Assembly: GCA_013365325.1 (NCBI GenBank)
Contig: JABVXV010000091.1
Coordinates: forward strand, 124,001 to 188,000
DNA length: 64,000 nucleotides
Source: Dipetalonema caudispina
Taxonomy: Eukaryota > Nematoda > Chromadorea > Rhabditida > Onchocercidae
Direction of reading: 5' to 3'
Positions 37,801 through 57,000 of this stretch are shown one piece after another (the first letter of the stretch is position 1; every line of letters starts with the position of its first letter). Below the pieces are notes generated by a model that saw only the letters and a program-made list of their open reading frames with translations, made no database searches and had not been told where the DNA came from. The translations under genes were made by a program, and so were the position numbers.

Positions 37801-39790
37801 CAATTCGTTTCTAGCAAAATTCCAAATATTGTTTTACTTCAGAGAAATCATCTCATTATTTAATGGAGCATTTTTGAATCTTGCTAACGAAAACTATCTG
37901 GAGACAACAGCAAATTTCCTAGATCAAGCAGTCGCCTGGGATTAACCAGTAATATGAAGTACGGAATTCGATTTATTTGCCTTTTCTAAACCCAAAATTA
38001 CACGTTCTCCCATCACAGAATCCCAACTTTTTGATACGAATTATAGATATTTCAAATTTTATAGATAAAAAATAGTAGAAGAAGAAATGACATTCTAAAC
38101 AAAAGTGTTGAGCAATGCACTGAACAGTAGAAAATTTTCGTTCAGGCATTCTACCAAGATATCTGAAATCAATCACTGAGATAAAAATCCAAACTACAAG
38201 GCGAATAAAAGGAAAAACTTGACCAAATGAAATGATCCATTCATATGTCTATGTAATGGAATATGCTGAAAATCAAAAATATGGGGAAATACGAGTTGTG
38301 AATCACGGTAGAGAGATAAAACTAAAGATATTTACGATATCTGATTATTATAGAACTGTAAAATTCTGAAAAGAATCTACTTATGCAAAAAAGTTGGGGA
38401 AATAAACAATAAAAAAATGAATACCTTAGTGCCGTGTGCGTATCTTGTCGTAATTCCGAAAGGAATGCCAGTTTAAACTGTTGACGAATAATAAGATTTG
38501 AAAAATTATTTGGTATTGATCGCGCACGGATCGATTTCAGACACTGTTGATAGAATGCTTGCGCTAATTCATGGAATGCGGTTTCAAGCCTACAAAAAGT
38601 GAACTGCACTATACTATAAGACTTATAGTTTGGCAAGAAACCTTCTGTAACAGTCATAAATAGATACTGATTTTTCTTGCTTTGCTCGAATATGTTTAGT
38701 TTTTCATATATTTATATTTAGAGAGTAAGAGTAAATCTGAAAACTAAACTGACCCAAGCTTAAGATCATCAAAAGAAATAAGATTGGAAAAACTAATTAA
38801 GGGAAGGAGAATAAATAACAAAAGAAAACCTTAAAACTGATGAAAACATTCGTTCGCCAATGGGTAAAACAAATAACTGTTTTATTGGAAGCTGACACAA
38901 TTGGCACAGTTTGGTTGTTCTTTCAATAACTAATGGACTGTCCACTGGCTGAGTTTGCTGTAGCAATACAATACAAATCCGAGTTGCATGACTTCCGATG
39001 CTTGTCCTATAGTGCATTTCACTACAATCAGTTATCTCGAATTTCAAACAACAAATGAAACTCGCCTCTGTTTTGCCATTGTGTTTGTGTTGAGAATAAT
39101 TACAACCTTACCATCGCTTTCAAACAAAATGTGGTCAGCTAACTAATCACTCTCAAATGAAATCCAGTAATATCTGAGGTGAAAAAATAATAGGGAGAAT
39201 TTTGAACAGTCTCAGCTATGAGGAATTTCAAATTACATTTTATAATCAGCGGAGTTAATATTACCTAAGCGAGGAAATTTTCGATTCACATTCAGTAGCC
39301 TTTTCATTCCAAGATGGATGATCCCAACTCAAATCAGCAAAGAGTACGATAACAGACGGCAATTCACTGACGTATTTCTTGAACCAATCCACTCTAATAA
39401 ATCCATGCGAAAAATTCGACATCTAAAATGTTCGCAGTTCCGGTACCAAAATCTTAACTAAAATCTGTCCCCATTTCATTTCATACTCTCCTTCGATTCC
39501 CTCATCGTTTCGAACTCACTCCCAACTCATGTTTCCCTCTAACCACACTATTCACTTTGTTATATCATCCTAACTCATACCGTTTGTTGACGTACTTTCG
39601 ACTCGCAAAACGTTTGAGTACTATTTAGCATAACAAAATCAATTGGTGGACGATCCAACTCCCGATTAACAGTGAAGGCCGAAAAGACGGCAGCATGAGA
39701 CTTGTTGTTGACGATATCCAGCCCTGTCAGGAAGATAAGTTGATTTTGCCGACTGGCAACCAATACTTCCGGAATATCATCACTATCCAT
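28835..39790 (-). CDS. TRAPPC11: TRAPPC11 (foie gras), TRAPP tethering complex subunit
   Basis: This is a large subunit of the TRAPP complex, which tethers vesicles in early secretory traffic. Exons can be followed from 39790 down to 28835. Early ones give MDSDDIPEVL, then FLTGLDIVN and FVMLNSTQTF. The foie gras domain follows with WFKKYVSELPSVIVLFADL (about 39290-39400), LFVLPIGERMFSS, IIRQQFKLAFLSELRQDTH (about 38450-38510), QHPGMYLQAAAYYYRQ, IYPSPDPL and FYGQRPWR (about 36950-37120). The later, beta-sandwich part is less conserved (exons near 36244, 35810, 35310, 34990, 34760, 34540, 33760 and 32860). The C-terminus is clear: IPVVFTIRN and LEPADVFVFAG (32514-32775) continue into IDIRLLPSEIYEYKVSVMAL (28835-29043). 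The start ATG at 39790 follows ATTTTAG. Internal exon limits are only approximate, and small exons between 33100 and 34500 may have been missed. Confidence 0.88.
29044..32554 (-). other. Last intron of TRAPPC11 (about 3.5 kb)
   Basis: The protein alignment runs directly from the exon ending FVFAGNKK to the final exon beginning IDIRLLPS, so the interval is intron. It holds an ATG trinucleotide run (30547-30571) and poly(A) near 30421-30440 and 32226. No nested gene was recognised. Confidence 0.7.
30547..30571 (+). repeat. (ATG)n microsatellite
   Basis: About eight ATG units in tandem inside the last TRAPPC11 intron. They produce a meaningless poly-Met frame. Confidence 0.9.
34178..34214. repeat. 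Short inverted repeat (hairpin) in a TRAPPC11 intron
   Basis: GTCTCTGTACCG at 34178-34189 pairs with CGGTATAGAGAC at 34203-34214. Eleven of 12 positions are complementary, with a 13-base loop. The local sequence is richer in G+C than its surroundings. Function is unknown. Confidence 0.6.
35155..35174 (+). repeat. (TC)n run
   Basis: A short CT dinucleotide tract in a TRAPPC11 intron, followed by an AT-rich run. Confidence 0.8.
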
Positions 39791-42700
39791 CCTTATCACT
39801 AAAATATATTGATGACGGAATCCATCTTGTAATTAGAGTGCACCTACATCACAAGACCTGACACTCATTGCAACAGCATCAGACAATACTGAACCTAATC
39901 AGCGCCATCTGGACATTTAACAGCAAAGTATACATGAAATGGAATACAGATATTCACATGATCCTCCCAGATTCTGAAAAACAAAAAAGGATCCAAGTTC
40001 ATTTAAAGCTTCCTATTAAGAAAGAGCTGTAAATGGAATATTGAAGAACGGGTAGGCACGCACAATTATTTGCCATGAATGCATGCAACAAAAACAATAT
40101 TTGAACTTTATCTTAAGGAAAAGTTAGTGTTACAACAGAATAAAAGAAATGCAACAGCATAAGAAGTAAAGCTGATCATAACCAAATGTTACAACAGAAT
40201 AAAAAAAAAACTGATCATAATCACTTCTTCTCTTTTCTACTGCTCGTCAATTCAGCTGAAATATATTTCCCTTATTTGCACATATAACTAATTCAAAAAA
40301 ATGTTTTCATTCTCACAAAAAATGAAATTAGTTAATAAGAACATGAGAATATGCAGTGTTCCTTCCTCACTTTTACCTTTCTGAATCCAATATCTGAAGC
40401 ATACTCTCTGAAACATCGCCGACACATATTAAGACCATATTTTCTAATTAAGCCATGATGATTCGAACAAACTCGACTGAAAATATAATTATATCATCTA
40501 CGCTACTACAGCGACATTTGGGAATTAACGCTTGATCTCCAACTATGAGGACATAACTCTCAATACGGAAAAGTCAACAACTCATAACGTGGCAGTGGAA
40601 CCGAATGATAACTGACCATGAGCGAGAACCAGGACCATACTTGCGCGGATGCGAAAACCACAAATTTTGATGACCCATTTTGGTTGTTGTACCTGAATTC
40701 AATTTTGGTGCCAAAACAGTCTCTGGAATTATAGAAAAAATTCCTCAAGAAAATGTGACACTGAAGCAAAAGGATATGACCTTATTTCTCTGCAAAACAC
40801 AATAATTCATTCTTCGAAATATTCTTTAACTACAAGGTTACTTAGACTTTAGAAAATTTATGTCGTGATATTTGACATATATTAAGGTCGCTATCACAGA
40901 TCGCCGTTATCAAAAGTTCGTATGACAATGTATAGCAAACGTATGTCTATCACTGTTCAGGAATATGACTGAAACTTCTAGCAAGCACAATCAGCTTAAC
41001 CACAGAAGAATATTTTGACGTGGTTAATTTTACCACGACGCATTCGTATGCTATCGGTGGAAGATAGTTGTACAACAACACGAGAAGTCTTAACAATATC
41101 GATAAGCTATCATTGTCGGCTAGATTGTTTCAATGATGTCAGAAAGAGCGTAAGAAAACAGGAAAACAGTCAAATGAAGAAAAGATGAAACATTGTTCTG
41201 TTGTAAGATTCAATACGAATTGTTAAAAACGTCGAATCCCCCGGACTGAAACAACAAACCCGAAAAGCAAACACCAACCAATCCTCACTCACCATGTTGC
41301 CCAATGCAGGCTAATGTCGAAATTACGGCCGGTAGAAGCCTTAAATTACAGTGGCGCTATGCAATTCGCATCTCTAAAATTACTTCAGAGGCGTGGTTTC
41401 TTCTTACATATCCAGTCGTTCCCACTCCGTGCTGTTGTGCAATCATTTTGGTAATAGTGATTTTCTGCTCGAAAACTCAAAAATCCAGTGAGAAATCACC
41501 GATTTATACCACAAAGATTTGGGTATAAAACTGGTCTGGTATCCAAGCCAACCTCTACGTCCACGACGGGTATTTTTTATATATGTTGACTAATTAAATT
41601 ATTTATCTTTTCATTTACTACTTGGTTATACCTCCGTTTATAAATTTAATTTACTGATATGTCCATTCATTTGCATGCTTGTCACTCCACTTGCTTCTTT
41701 TCTTTGATGGGATCCACAACGTTGTTTTTATAGCAGAGGAATTTCACATTTAGAGACTAAGGAAGTTTTTGTTTACATGTTGCAATCAACACGACTCTCG
41801 ATACAGTATTTCCGAATATTTGCATTGTAGTTGGGCGTAAACAACTTTGGTCATACATTCCTTTTTTTTTACGTAGATGACATCATAAAGGAATTAGAAA
41901 CTTCGAGTACATCTTTCTGCACGATACTCAATCATCTTGAAATATATTTTACAAAAACAGCTAAAAGCTTTTGCAGGAATTCCATCCTTGTCTGGTTTAT
42001 TTAATTAGAATAGAAGGGATTTTGCTCATTAAATAAGATATGACATACTAGGGGACTATTCCCACCGCACTTAGGATTGTTACTACCAATGTATCAGTGA
42101 TACAGGTCACACTGCTATATGAATTGCCGATTAAGAGCAAACTCAAAAAATTTGTTCAGTTCATTCTGATACCATATCATTCTAGTCATTTCCTATTTTA
42201 CTATTTTTGGAGTCAATTATTACAACAGTAATGAATCGACATTTTCAAATTCCTTGTGTACAAGGATTACTAGGACTATCCGATTGACTGATGCAGTCGG
42301 TCTCCTTGCAGATAGTTCGACAGTACATGAGCACGGCCATACCACAACAAATCAACAATTTCCATGTCTCTCCCACGAATTATATTTGAACAGCAATCTT
42401 GGATTGGAAAAAATGAAAAACAATACCATATACTACATATTCTTTAATGATTCTGCTCTATTTTTCTTCCATCCATTACCGGAATAATACTAAACCTTTG
42501 GTTAATCACAATGGAAAGTTACTACTGCTACTAAACTCGAAAGGAATGATTCGAATAACTACCTGTTGAAGGGTAGTGAAAAGAAATGAAGAAAAAAGGA
42601 AAACTAAAGAAAAAAAAAAAAACCAAGAAGAAGTTCCTTAAACTCCGAATGAAAATAGTTTAATGGAGGGCCTATAATACGAAAGCAATCTTATCATTTC

Positions 42701-43354
42701 AGCATCACAATAAACAGCACTACTTGTTGCAAGCAATCATATCGCTCCAATAACAACCATACAGACTATCACTTAATGAATCTGATATGGTTTTTCTGGT
42801 TGGATCGTAGGGTTAAAATGTCATATCTTCGGTTTCTTACAGTGACAAGCAGATCCTCAGCAAAGTAATCAATTTTAGGAAAAAAGGAAATTAAAACAAG
42901 TTAGGGAGTAATCGTTATAATCACATGCAAGGTATTTTCCCAAGGCTTTTGTATTTAATGCCACCACTTTGTCAAAGAGTGAGAAATCGATAAAAAGAAA
43001 CATTTGACCTCCCCGTTTTCCTATATGCTAAAAAATGATTAATAATTTAAACTTGGAACGAAAACTGCTTAAGACTGTGATGGAGTTGTTTGTCACGCAC
43101 TAACCAATCTTAAGGAACGAATTCACATATTTCCCATAGCTATGGAATGAAAAAAATGTGTGAATACTTGAAATATTAAGAAATTAAATCGAAAAAGACC
43201 ATCAACGTGGTAATTACCTGGATCACACACCCGAAACAAATTAAAGCTACTTCATGTTTATAAAATGACGGAAATCCATATGGTCGTCAAAGTCCATAAA
43301 ATGTAAAAATTAATAATAAGGCGAAGTACAATCTAATAAGCAATCGACATTGCA
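39791..43354. other. Intergenic region between TRAPPC11 and CDK5RAP1
   Basis: About 3.6 kb of A+T-rich sequence with no recognisable coding exon on either strand. It would contain the TRAPPC11 promoter and the 3' end of CDK5RAP1. A short tandem duplication lies at 40128-40224. Confidence 0.55.
40128..40224 (+). repeat. Short tandem duplication
   Basis: TGTTACAACAGAATAAAA ... CTGATCATAA occurs at 40128-40183 and again, with a shortened middle, at 40186-40224. This looks like a recent local duplication followed by an internal deletion. Confidence 0.65.
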
Positions 43355-46300
43355 TTACATTATTCTATTCTTTCCAATTCCAGAAATTAAATCAGCAATA
43401 ATATTTCTTCCATTTGACACTTTTTCGCTGATCGATTGTTTTTCACCATTATCTTTTTTTAAATTTTCGAAATCCTTCAGCTTTATCGTGTGGAGTGCGA
43501 AGGCTTGGAGCGTTTGTGAATTAGCAGATGTTATCTGGAAAAGACTGCCTTTGTGACTTGCGGGAAAACATAGTTTATGACTTACTTATTAGCGTAACCC
43601 AATTTGAATTAAGTTACCTTGACGGCAACATAATCACCAGGTTTTAGCTCCACCAATTTCGCACCATCATTGTAATATTTATGAATAATTACACTAACTC
43701 CGCCATCAATTCGACCTCGTAGATGCTCAGAAGAACGCTTGCTCGCCTACAAATGCTCAAAATTTTTGATACAATATTTGTGATCAATTTATGAAAAACT
43801 TCCAAATACATTTTCTGCTTAAGTAAAAAAGACTGTGAAGTGGGAAAACAGTAATTCATTATCCTGGAAAGCTATTGGCAACAAAAATTTCCCTTATAAA
43901 CACTGAACGAGAGATAAAACTGGAAATACTTGAAGAAAAACAAAAGCGACCCAATGACAATAGTAATTGTAGCAGTCATACATACACTAATACTTCATTA
44001 CTTGATAGATTTTGTGTATGTTTCTGAAGCTTTACTATTGCACCCGGTGGGTTGAGTAAATAAAGGGTCTAACAAAATAATAGTCCAAGTTACGGAACAT
44101 ATAAAAACCAAATATCCTTATTCATATTACTACAAACGATACGCTGGAAATTACAAATGATTAAGACTGAAATAAACCTATTCTACCGATTTTTAGTGAG
44201 CACTGCAAAACCAATATAGATAACACATACTTCCTCTAAAAGCACCAACTGTATGCTTCCAACAAGAGCTTCGTTATGTTTTAATGCTGTTTCTCTGAAA
44301 ACGCTCGCCAGTTCCTGATGGCGTCTATTCTTCACTTCCTTCGGTACATTATCCTTCAGATGTCGATAAGCTTTTGTTTTCTGCAATCTCATTACGGGTT
44401 ATATGCTTCTATTCTATATTTATTGTGCAATGAATAGGAGAGATTCGCAAAAAAAAAAAAAACATTGAATCTAATTTTGAAATGATCGCTTACCTCCCTT
44501 TGGCTATATGGAAAAACGTAACAAAAAGAATAAATGACATGTCTGATCAGATCTAGAGATTCCCGATGGAATTCTTCGGTTTCCCCACAGAATCCAGCGA
44601 TGAAATCACTCGTGAGCGATACATCTAAATATTGAAATTAAATAATGTATGACAGATTTCGAACTAGCTTAAAAAATAGAGTTACTTTAACTTTCGGTCG
44701 AATACCATTACTTGGTAAGACAGTTTTAATGCGATCGACCAATTCTAAATAACTTTCTCTACTGTAGCCACGATCCATCGCTTCTAATATAACATTGCTA
44801 CCACTTTGTGCTGGTAAATGGATTTGTTTGCATATATTTGAACGTTCTTTTATCAATTGCATTACCTATAAAACCCCAAATTTAATGTAAAAACAAATAT
44901 TAAATTTGAAAATATTGGAACTTGAATAAAACTAAAATCCAAAGCTTACCGCTTTTCCACTAACACTCTTCACTTATGAAAAATTAGCAATTTTAGTGTA
45001 CATACATATCTGTATATCAAAATGTTTCGAAGAAAAAATACCTCAAGAGGAAAATCTTTAGGATGTGGTGAAGTGAAACGTATCCTCATTTCCGGATCAA
45101 TTTGTGATACTTTATCCAGCAGGGTGAGGAAAGTATATCCACCTTTCTTCGGTTTATATTTGGTGCGAAATCCAGGGGCGATACCAGGTTCTGTTAAACA
45201 TGTAGAAGGGAATGATATTTCTGATAGGTCTCGATAGCTGTTGACATTTTGTCCGAGCAACGTCACCTGCTTTACACCCTACAAACTAGAATGGAGTTAC
45301 ATTGCACTATGCTTGGTAAAATAACTAAAAAAAAAAATCACGAGACCTCAGAATGAGGAATATCACGAGCGATTAGAGCATATAAAAGTGTTACCTCATC
45401 AGATAAACTCCTGATTTCATCAAGTATGGATTTCATCGGACGACTCCTTTCTCTTCCTCTCGTATATGGCACAACACAGTACGAACACATGTTATCACAA
45501 CCACGCATAATTGACCTATAACAAAGCAACTGAGCGGGAGTCCATAAAAATAAACAGTAAGAATTTATTTTCGCATCATTTAAAAAGTAGCGGAAGCATC
45601 ATTATAGTGAGCATCCACTTATTTTATGTGTTATATATAGCTGTGATGAGTATGGTAAATGTAAAATCTAACAAAACGAACACAAAAGCTGTTTTGGAAA
45701 ACTTGTCCTTTCGAACTGGAGCAATATCAGCATAAGTCTCCTCTAATGATAGTTGCACATTTATTGCCATACTTCCACAACGGGCAACTGCCAACAACCT
45801 CGGCAAATCGCGGTATGAATCGGGTCCAGCTACCACATCAACGTTTTCAGTGCATGTCAACAAATGATGCCTTATACGTTCTGCCATGCAACCTCAAATA
45901 TGAGAAGTATGAGTTATCGTTATCGGTCCAACGCACCGGCAGAAAAATTGCAATGTTTGGAAAAGACCATTCTTGGTGAGAGAAATCAAGATAGATATCA
46001 AACATTTTTGTTTGACATCGTTTTTGAATTTTGTCTTCGATAATAGTCTGTCTCCAAGTATTTTTGGCTTATAAGAGCTTATACAAAAATATAGTAAAAC
46101 CATTTTGACAATATGATAAGTCATAAAAAAATGAATATCCACATCCGGACTCTTGGAAGCATCTTAATTTTAACATTTAGAAACAACATATCTCAAAAGT
46201 AACGGAGGCTACTACAGTTATACAGTAATCACTAAAAAATCACAAGAATTATTCGATGGTAAAACGCTCTACGCTTTGAAAGAGTGGTGCGTAATACGGT

Positions 46301-47145
46301 TCTCGTAACGAATATAATATTAATAATTTTATGAATAAAGTAGTTGCATTACATATAAGGAAATATTTACTACTCGCAATATAAAGGTACCTAAAACTCC
46401 AATAACACCATTTTTGCGGCGTATTTTTCTCAGCACTTTTAGCTCGTCCCATACCTTATTTTCAGCACCTTCACGTATCGAACATGTCATCAATAATACG
46501 ATATCAGCCTAAATAGGAATAACGTGTATCAATATTTAATACTATAAATAAATACCACAAGTACGTGCGAAGAAAGCAGTCGGGAAGTTACAGCTACCTC
46601 TTTAACGTCATCTGTTTCCGCATAACCTGTTGATAGCAACAATGAGCGGACCAATTCCACATCATTTATATTCATTTGACAACCATATGTTATGAATTTT
46701 ACTGAAATATATATATATATATATATATTCATTTCGCAAGCAAACAAAAATGTTTTCATATCACGAAATATTGTCAAAATTTCAGCACACCTTTCAACCC
46801 ATCGCCATAGAAAGTTGTCTTACTCAATGATTCATCCATCTCTTCTACTTTTGGCATCACTTTACTCAACCGTTCACTGTTTGCCATATTGATAAAGTAA
46901 TCCAAACCGGGACCATCTGCAAACAGTGACTGCTGACACAACCATTAAGATTCTTAACACTCCACAATTTTCAAAATGGTCCTGAGAAACTTACCGATGT
47001 TGAATTTCAAAGGCCTTTTCTGAGTAAGCGATGCAATCGGTTTGATTTGCGAATAAGCAACTATTGAACAATGCAATTCTCGTAAGTTGATGCTTTTCAT
47101 ATGGAATTTGCAGATCAGAATGTAACGGCTCTTCGTGGAGAACAT
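43355..47145 (-). CDS. CDK5RAP1: CDK5RAP1-type tRNA methylthiotransferase
   Basis: This radical-SAM enzyme of the MiaB family adds methylthio groups to N6-isopentenyl-adenosine at position 37 of tRNAs, chiefly in mitochondria. The start at 47145 gives a basic, hydroxylated leader ([18 protein letters not shown]) that suits mitochondrial import. The exon splices to [10 protein letters not shown]. The N-terminal UPF0004 domain has its cluster cysteines in TYGCQMN (about 46660), in TCSIRE (about 46480) and in GCMAER (about 45885). The radical-SAM cluster is GCDNMCSYC (CxxxCxxC, about 45490), followed by RGRERSRP. Further blocks are [52 protein letters not shown] and [12 protein letters not shown]. 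The C-terminal TRAM domain includes [12 protein letters not shown] and [11 protein letters not shown]. The end carries an extra tail of about 40 residues before the stop at 43355. It lies 270 bases downstream of the DHX35 gene on the same strand. Confidence 0.93.
46707..46728 (+). repeat. (TA)n run in a CDK5RAP1 intron
   Basis: A TA dinucleotide tract immediately upstream (on the minus strand) of the exon encoding [11 protein letters not shown]. Confidence 0.8.
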
Positions 47146-47415
47146 TGCTATGTGATCTTAAGATTGTAAAGTGCACAATTCCTCAGATTACAGTCTGTCA
47201 TTCATTTTAAATGAAAGCGCACCAAATTTATAAAGACCAGCTAATAACAACATCGATCAGAAGCGGTGACAGAGTTATATTTTAAGTAGATATTGAGATT
47301 TTGTAGGTATGGCTTCGAATACATTTTGCTGTACATTAAACTAATCGTTGGTCACACAGAATTATATTTTGGAAAATTTTATTGAATTTTTTCATGAGCA
47401 AATACACATACACTA
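47146..47415 (-). other. Short spacer between DHX35 and CDK5RAP1
   Basis: This 270-base gap lies between two genes on the same strand. On the minus strand it contains AATAAA at 47378-47383, about 33 bases after the DHX35 stop. AG-ending acceptor-like sites (CTTAAG, ACATAG) lie just before the CDK5RAP1 ATG. The layout fits a nematode operon junction, but it is not proof of one. Confidence 0.45.
47378..47383 (-). terminator. Poly(A) signal AATAAA of the DHX35 gene
   Basis: A canonical AATAAA on the minus strand, placed about 33 bases beyond the TAA at 47416. It is seen in sequence; use is inferred from position. Confidence 0.6.
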
Positions 47416-53243
<5,828 letters not shown>

Positions 53244-54045
53244 TACTACTTCAAACGCTTCGACAAACACTCATCAGTTCCAGTTATGAACCTACTTCAA
53301 CTGCAAAATTCACACTGAATTTTGATTACACGTTGCATCTACATTTGGAAACTGGAATTAGGGACACCAATCCTTTCAACTCCTTAAATTCAAATCATCT
53401 CGCTTCGGAAACTTCGACAGTATACAACTCTAGCACATCAACATTCAATAGCCAACAACTTGTTTCATCATATCACCAGTATCATGCATTCGCCTCAACA
53501 TTTTGCTTCGTCAAATCTACCCAAATCGAATCCAACTCTCTATTTCAAAGAACTGAACTTTCACGCAACGACTTAAATTAGTAATAGTCATTTCACGTGG
53601 ATATATCACGCTGCCTTCAGATAATCTTTAAAACAGGCAATCACAACCTGTTCAGAAAAAACAAAACCACCAAGAGACAAAAGTAAACTGATTCGGAAGT
53701 GCTTGCAATTACTGACAGAACAAAGCTTATTTACTTCTTGCAAATAAATATCATAAATATTAAAGAGCGCGACACATAGATAACAGTGCAACTGACGAAA
53801 AACGCATAGACACACATGCATTCAAGCTTACTGCTGTAAACGGTTAGGAGTAAGAAAAAAGAAACGAAAACAACATTTCAAATGTAAACATCAAATACGG
53901 AAAAAATTCATTGTTTCTCTTTTTTTTTTTCAGCTACATGGAAAAAATGATGTAAACAAATCAACAAAAGACATGTAGAAATTTCAATAATGTAAACACT
54001 GTTAAAAATAGAACAGAAAAATAAAACAATGATGCAATTTGTGGC
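53244..54045. other. Spacer between NONO and DHX35
   Basis: About 800 bases between two same-strand genes. The plus-strand frame at 53216-53581 is Ser/Thr/Asn-rich and has no family resemblance; it overlaps the DHX35 first exon antisense and is not accepted as a gene. No clear regulatory element was seen. Confidence 0.5.
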
Positions 54046-57000
54046 TTATCGTCGTATTCGCTTCTCAGCTGGAAAATCGCCACCCATTGGTGGCCCACGA
54101 TGGAAACCTCCTGGTGGTCCACTTTGCATTCCGAAATTTCCTGGCCCCATCGGTCCCGGTCCCCCGGGTCCTCGGAAACCACCAGGTCCAGGACCACCTG
54201 GAGAACCGAATGAAGGTGGCTGCAAGAAAAGATATAACCATTAATCATGTAAACTACGAAAATAAGCAATAAAGCAATTTATGCTAAAATTTCAGGTTGG
54301 AGAATATAAGATGACGCACGACCATTACACACGATACAGTCTAAATACATTTTTTCAGCAAGACGTGAGTTGTGACCGGCTTTAATACTAATTTACCAAA
54401 GGGGTTTGAACCAAGTTAGTCGGGAATTATCTAGAAATATAAGCATACAAAATCTAAAAGGACTTACCACTCCCTGCTGTGGTCCACCAGGTCGTGGTGC
54501 ATCAGCACGAAATATCTGTAGTAGTTTCTGCACGCCTTGTACAAGCGTCGGATCTGTAAAATTTTAAAATAACGAACCACTGCAATGATTTCAACAATCC
54601 ACGCTTGTAAAATTATCGCACAAAAAACTTTTCCAGTTAACAATTTGATTATATTTCGCGTCAAAAGCAAAAACCAGAAAAAGTAAATTTTTTAAAAGTG
54701 TTTTAACACCACTTTTGATGAAAGCCGGAAAAAATGTTTACCAGGACCACCACCTTGATTGACAGGTCCACCGGGTCCGCCTTGTTGGAAGGGTGGTCCC
54801 CTTCCCGGATTGTCCATTTGTGGTGGTCCACCACGCTGCATGTCAGGTGGACCTCGGCCCATCATTTCTTGTCCCCTTGGTCCCTCAGGGCCACCTTGTC
54901 CACTTGAGTTAAACGGCCCTCCTAAAAAAATTTCGGACTATTTATTGGAACGAATACTTTTTTAAAACATAATCTTCCTCGACAGAACACTCCGCAAAGT
55001 ACAAAAAATCCTGATCAAATAATGCAAATAAAACTTAACAAGCTAGAACAAGATAAACGCGTGAGTATGGAATTCTGTAGATGATAAGATGCCATTAGAC
55101 AAAAAATGACACGAAAACAGAAAACAAATGAAAAAATTAAAGTTACTGTGTTGCGGATGCGAACCTCCTCCACCAGAACCAGTAACGAAAAATTCACGCG
55201 GTGGTGGCCCACCCGACATTCCACCTGGGCCATTCGCCATACCTTGTGGACCGGATGGTCCACCAGTTAAATTACCCAATAAGGTAGGCATTTCACCACG
55301 ACGTGCTGCTACCTGTGCCATACGTTCACGTTTTGCAGCTTCTAATCGCTCAAGCTCCTGTTGACGACGTGCGAGATCTATAATAAAACAATGTACTACA
55401 ATGAAAATTTAGATTGTCAGTTTTGAATTTCAACATTCATTTTCTGAAATGCAAAGTACATATGACAAGCAACGGTATGTAATAGTTTCTAAATTCATTC
55501 CGACTTATTTAGAAATTAAATTATTCCTGCAACACTTTCATACATGGATAGGTTTCGGTCATAAAAATCTATAAATAAAACATAGCAACAAAGTCTGTTA
55601 AATGAAACGGTTAGAAGTACGCTGTAGTGGAACACTCTGGTACAAACCTATATAAGTACTCGCTTTTGTAAACATAAGTGTCGTAACCTTGTTATTTAAA
55701 ACACAAATTTCGAATCGATAAAGAAATCACTAGTATTACGCAAATGTTATATCATTAAGGTAATTAAGAAGATGTAACAAAGGTGATACCATATCATACT
55801 AACACAATTTCAAATTATATCAATCATAACTGCATAATAATTATTCCATAGCGTTGATCGGTAGAAAGGGGAAGGAGAAATGGATAAAATTCGAAATGAA
55901 ATAAAAGTCAGTTGAAATTGAAGCTCAAATAATTCCTAAAAAGGAAAAACACCCAATGCGGAGGAATGACTTTAAATAGATATACTCCCTCTACCTATCG
56001 ATTTACTCACAGATGAGAGACCATGCAGGTCAATCGCCATTAGTAAATACAATCAACGTGGTTCAATCACGTCAGCACTTGAATATTTATCTTGAATAAC
56101 CACTGCACAATCATCCCAAAACACAATTTTTTCTCAGGTATTTGCAAGGAACTTCAAGAATGCGAAAATGAACTTTTGAGTTACTTTTCTGTGCATATGG
56201 AAAGGTCAAGAACGTGAAATCTAGAACCACAATGAAGTACAGCATAATGTCAGCATGAGGTTCGATGAGGCAATGTGAAACATTATCACAGCTAAATAGA
56301 TCTTTAACCTTCACCTTCAACACCCTTTACAAAAACAAAGTAGAAGAGAGTAAGACGGTTGGGGAAGAAAAAAAATTATAGCGCTTCCTCTTTAACAGTT
56401 ATCTATTTAACGATTTATAGTTGAGAATAAATTAACTTTGTCCATACAACACATATTTTGGACAATGAAAAGACTCTGTGCATCAAACACTTTACAAAAT
56501 AAAATATGTCCGCATATTCAAAAAATGATAATTTCACTTCCGAATTTCTTTTCCGTAAAAAAGAACACTTTGGTATCCAGAAAAGAAAAGGAAGTGCTGC
56601 CAAGATTGATTTTTATATCACTTTCTTTGAAATGCTTTCAAAAACAGCAAAGATTTTGTCTGAACTGAATCAGAGAAAAAAAAAGTCGAATTCAGAACAA
56701 AAATTTGATGGAAATAGCTTAAAGTATGTTCCGAACTAAAGCAACAATCTTCCACATTGATGTAAAAAGGATACAACGCTGTAAAGAGGGTACTTTACAG
56801 TGAGAGCGAAAAGTGAAAGAGTGTAAAAACCTTGCCTTCACGGAGCAACTGAGTTTGATAATCCTGGTAAGCGAGATCCATATCAGCTTCCAAGCGTCTA
56901 CGAGCTTCCTTGAGCTCTTCTTCCAATTGAGCTCTACGCTGTCTTTCCACCTCATATAGCTCCTTCCATTTTAACCCGAATACGTATTCGAAGCTGTTTG

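Noticed and set aside
54029..55364. Pro/Gly-rich plus-strand frames resembling collagen
   Set aside because: They are antisense shadows of the Gly/Pro-rich C-terminal exons of NONO.
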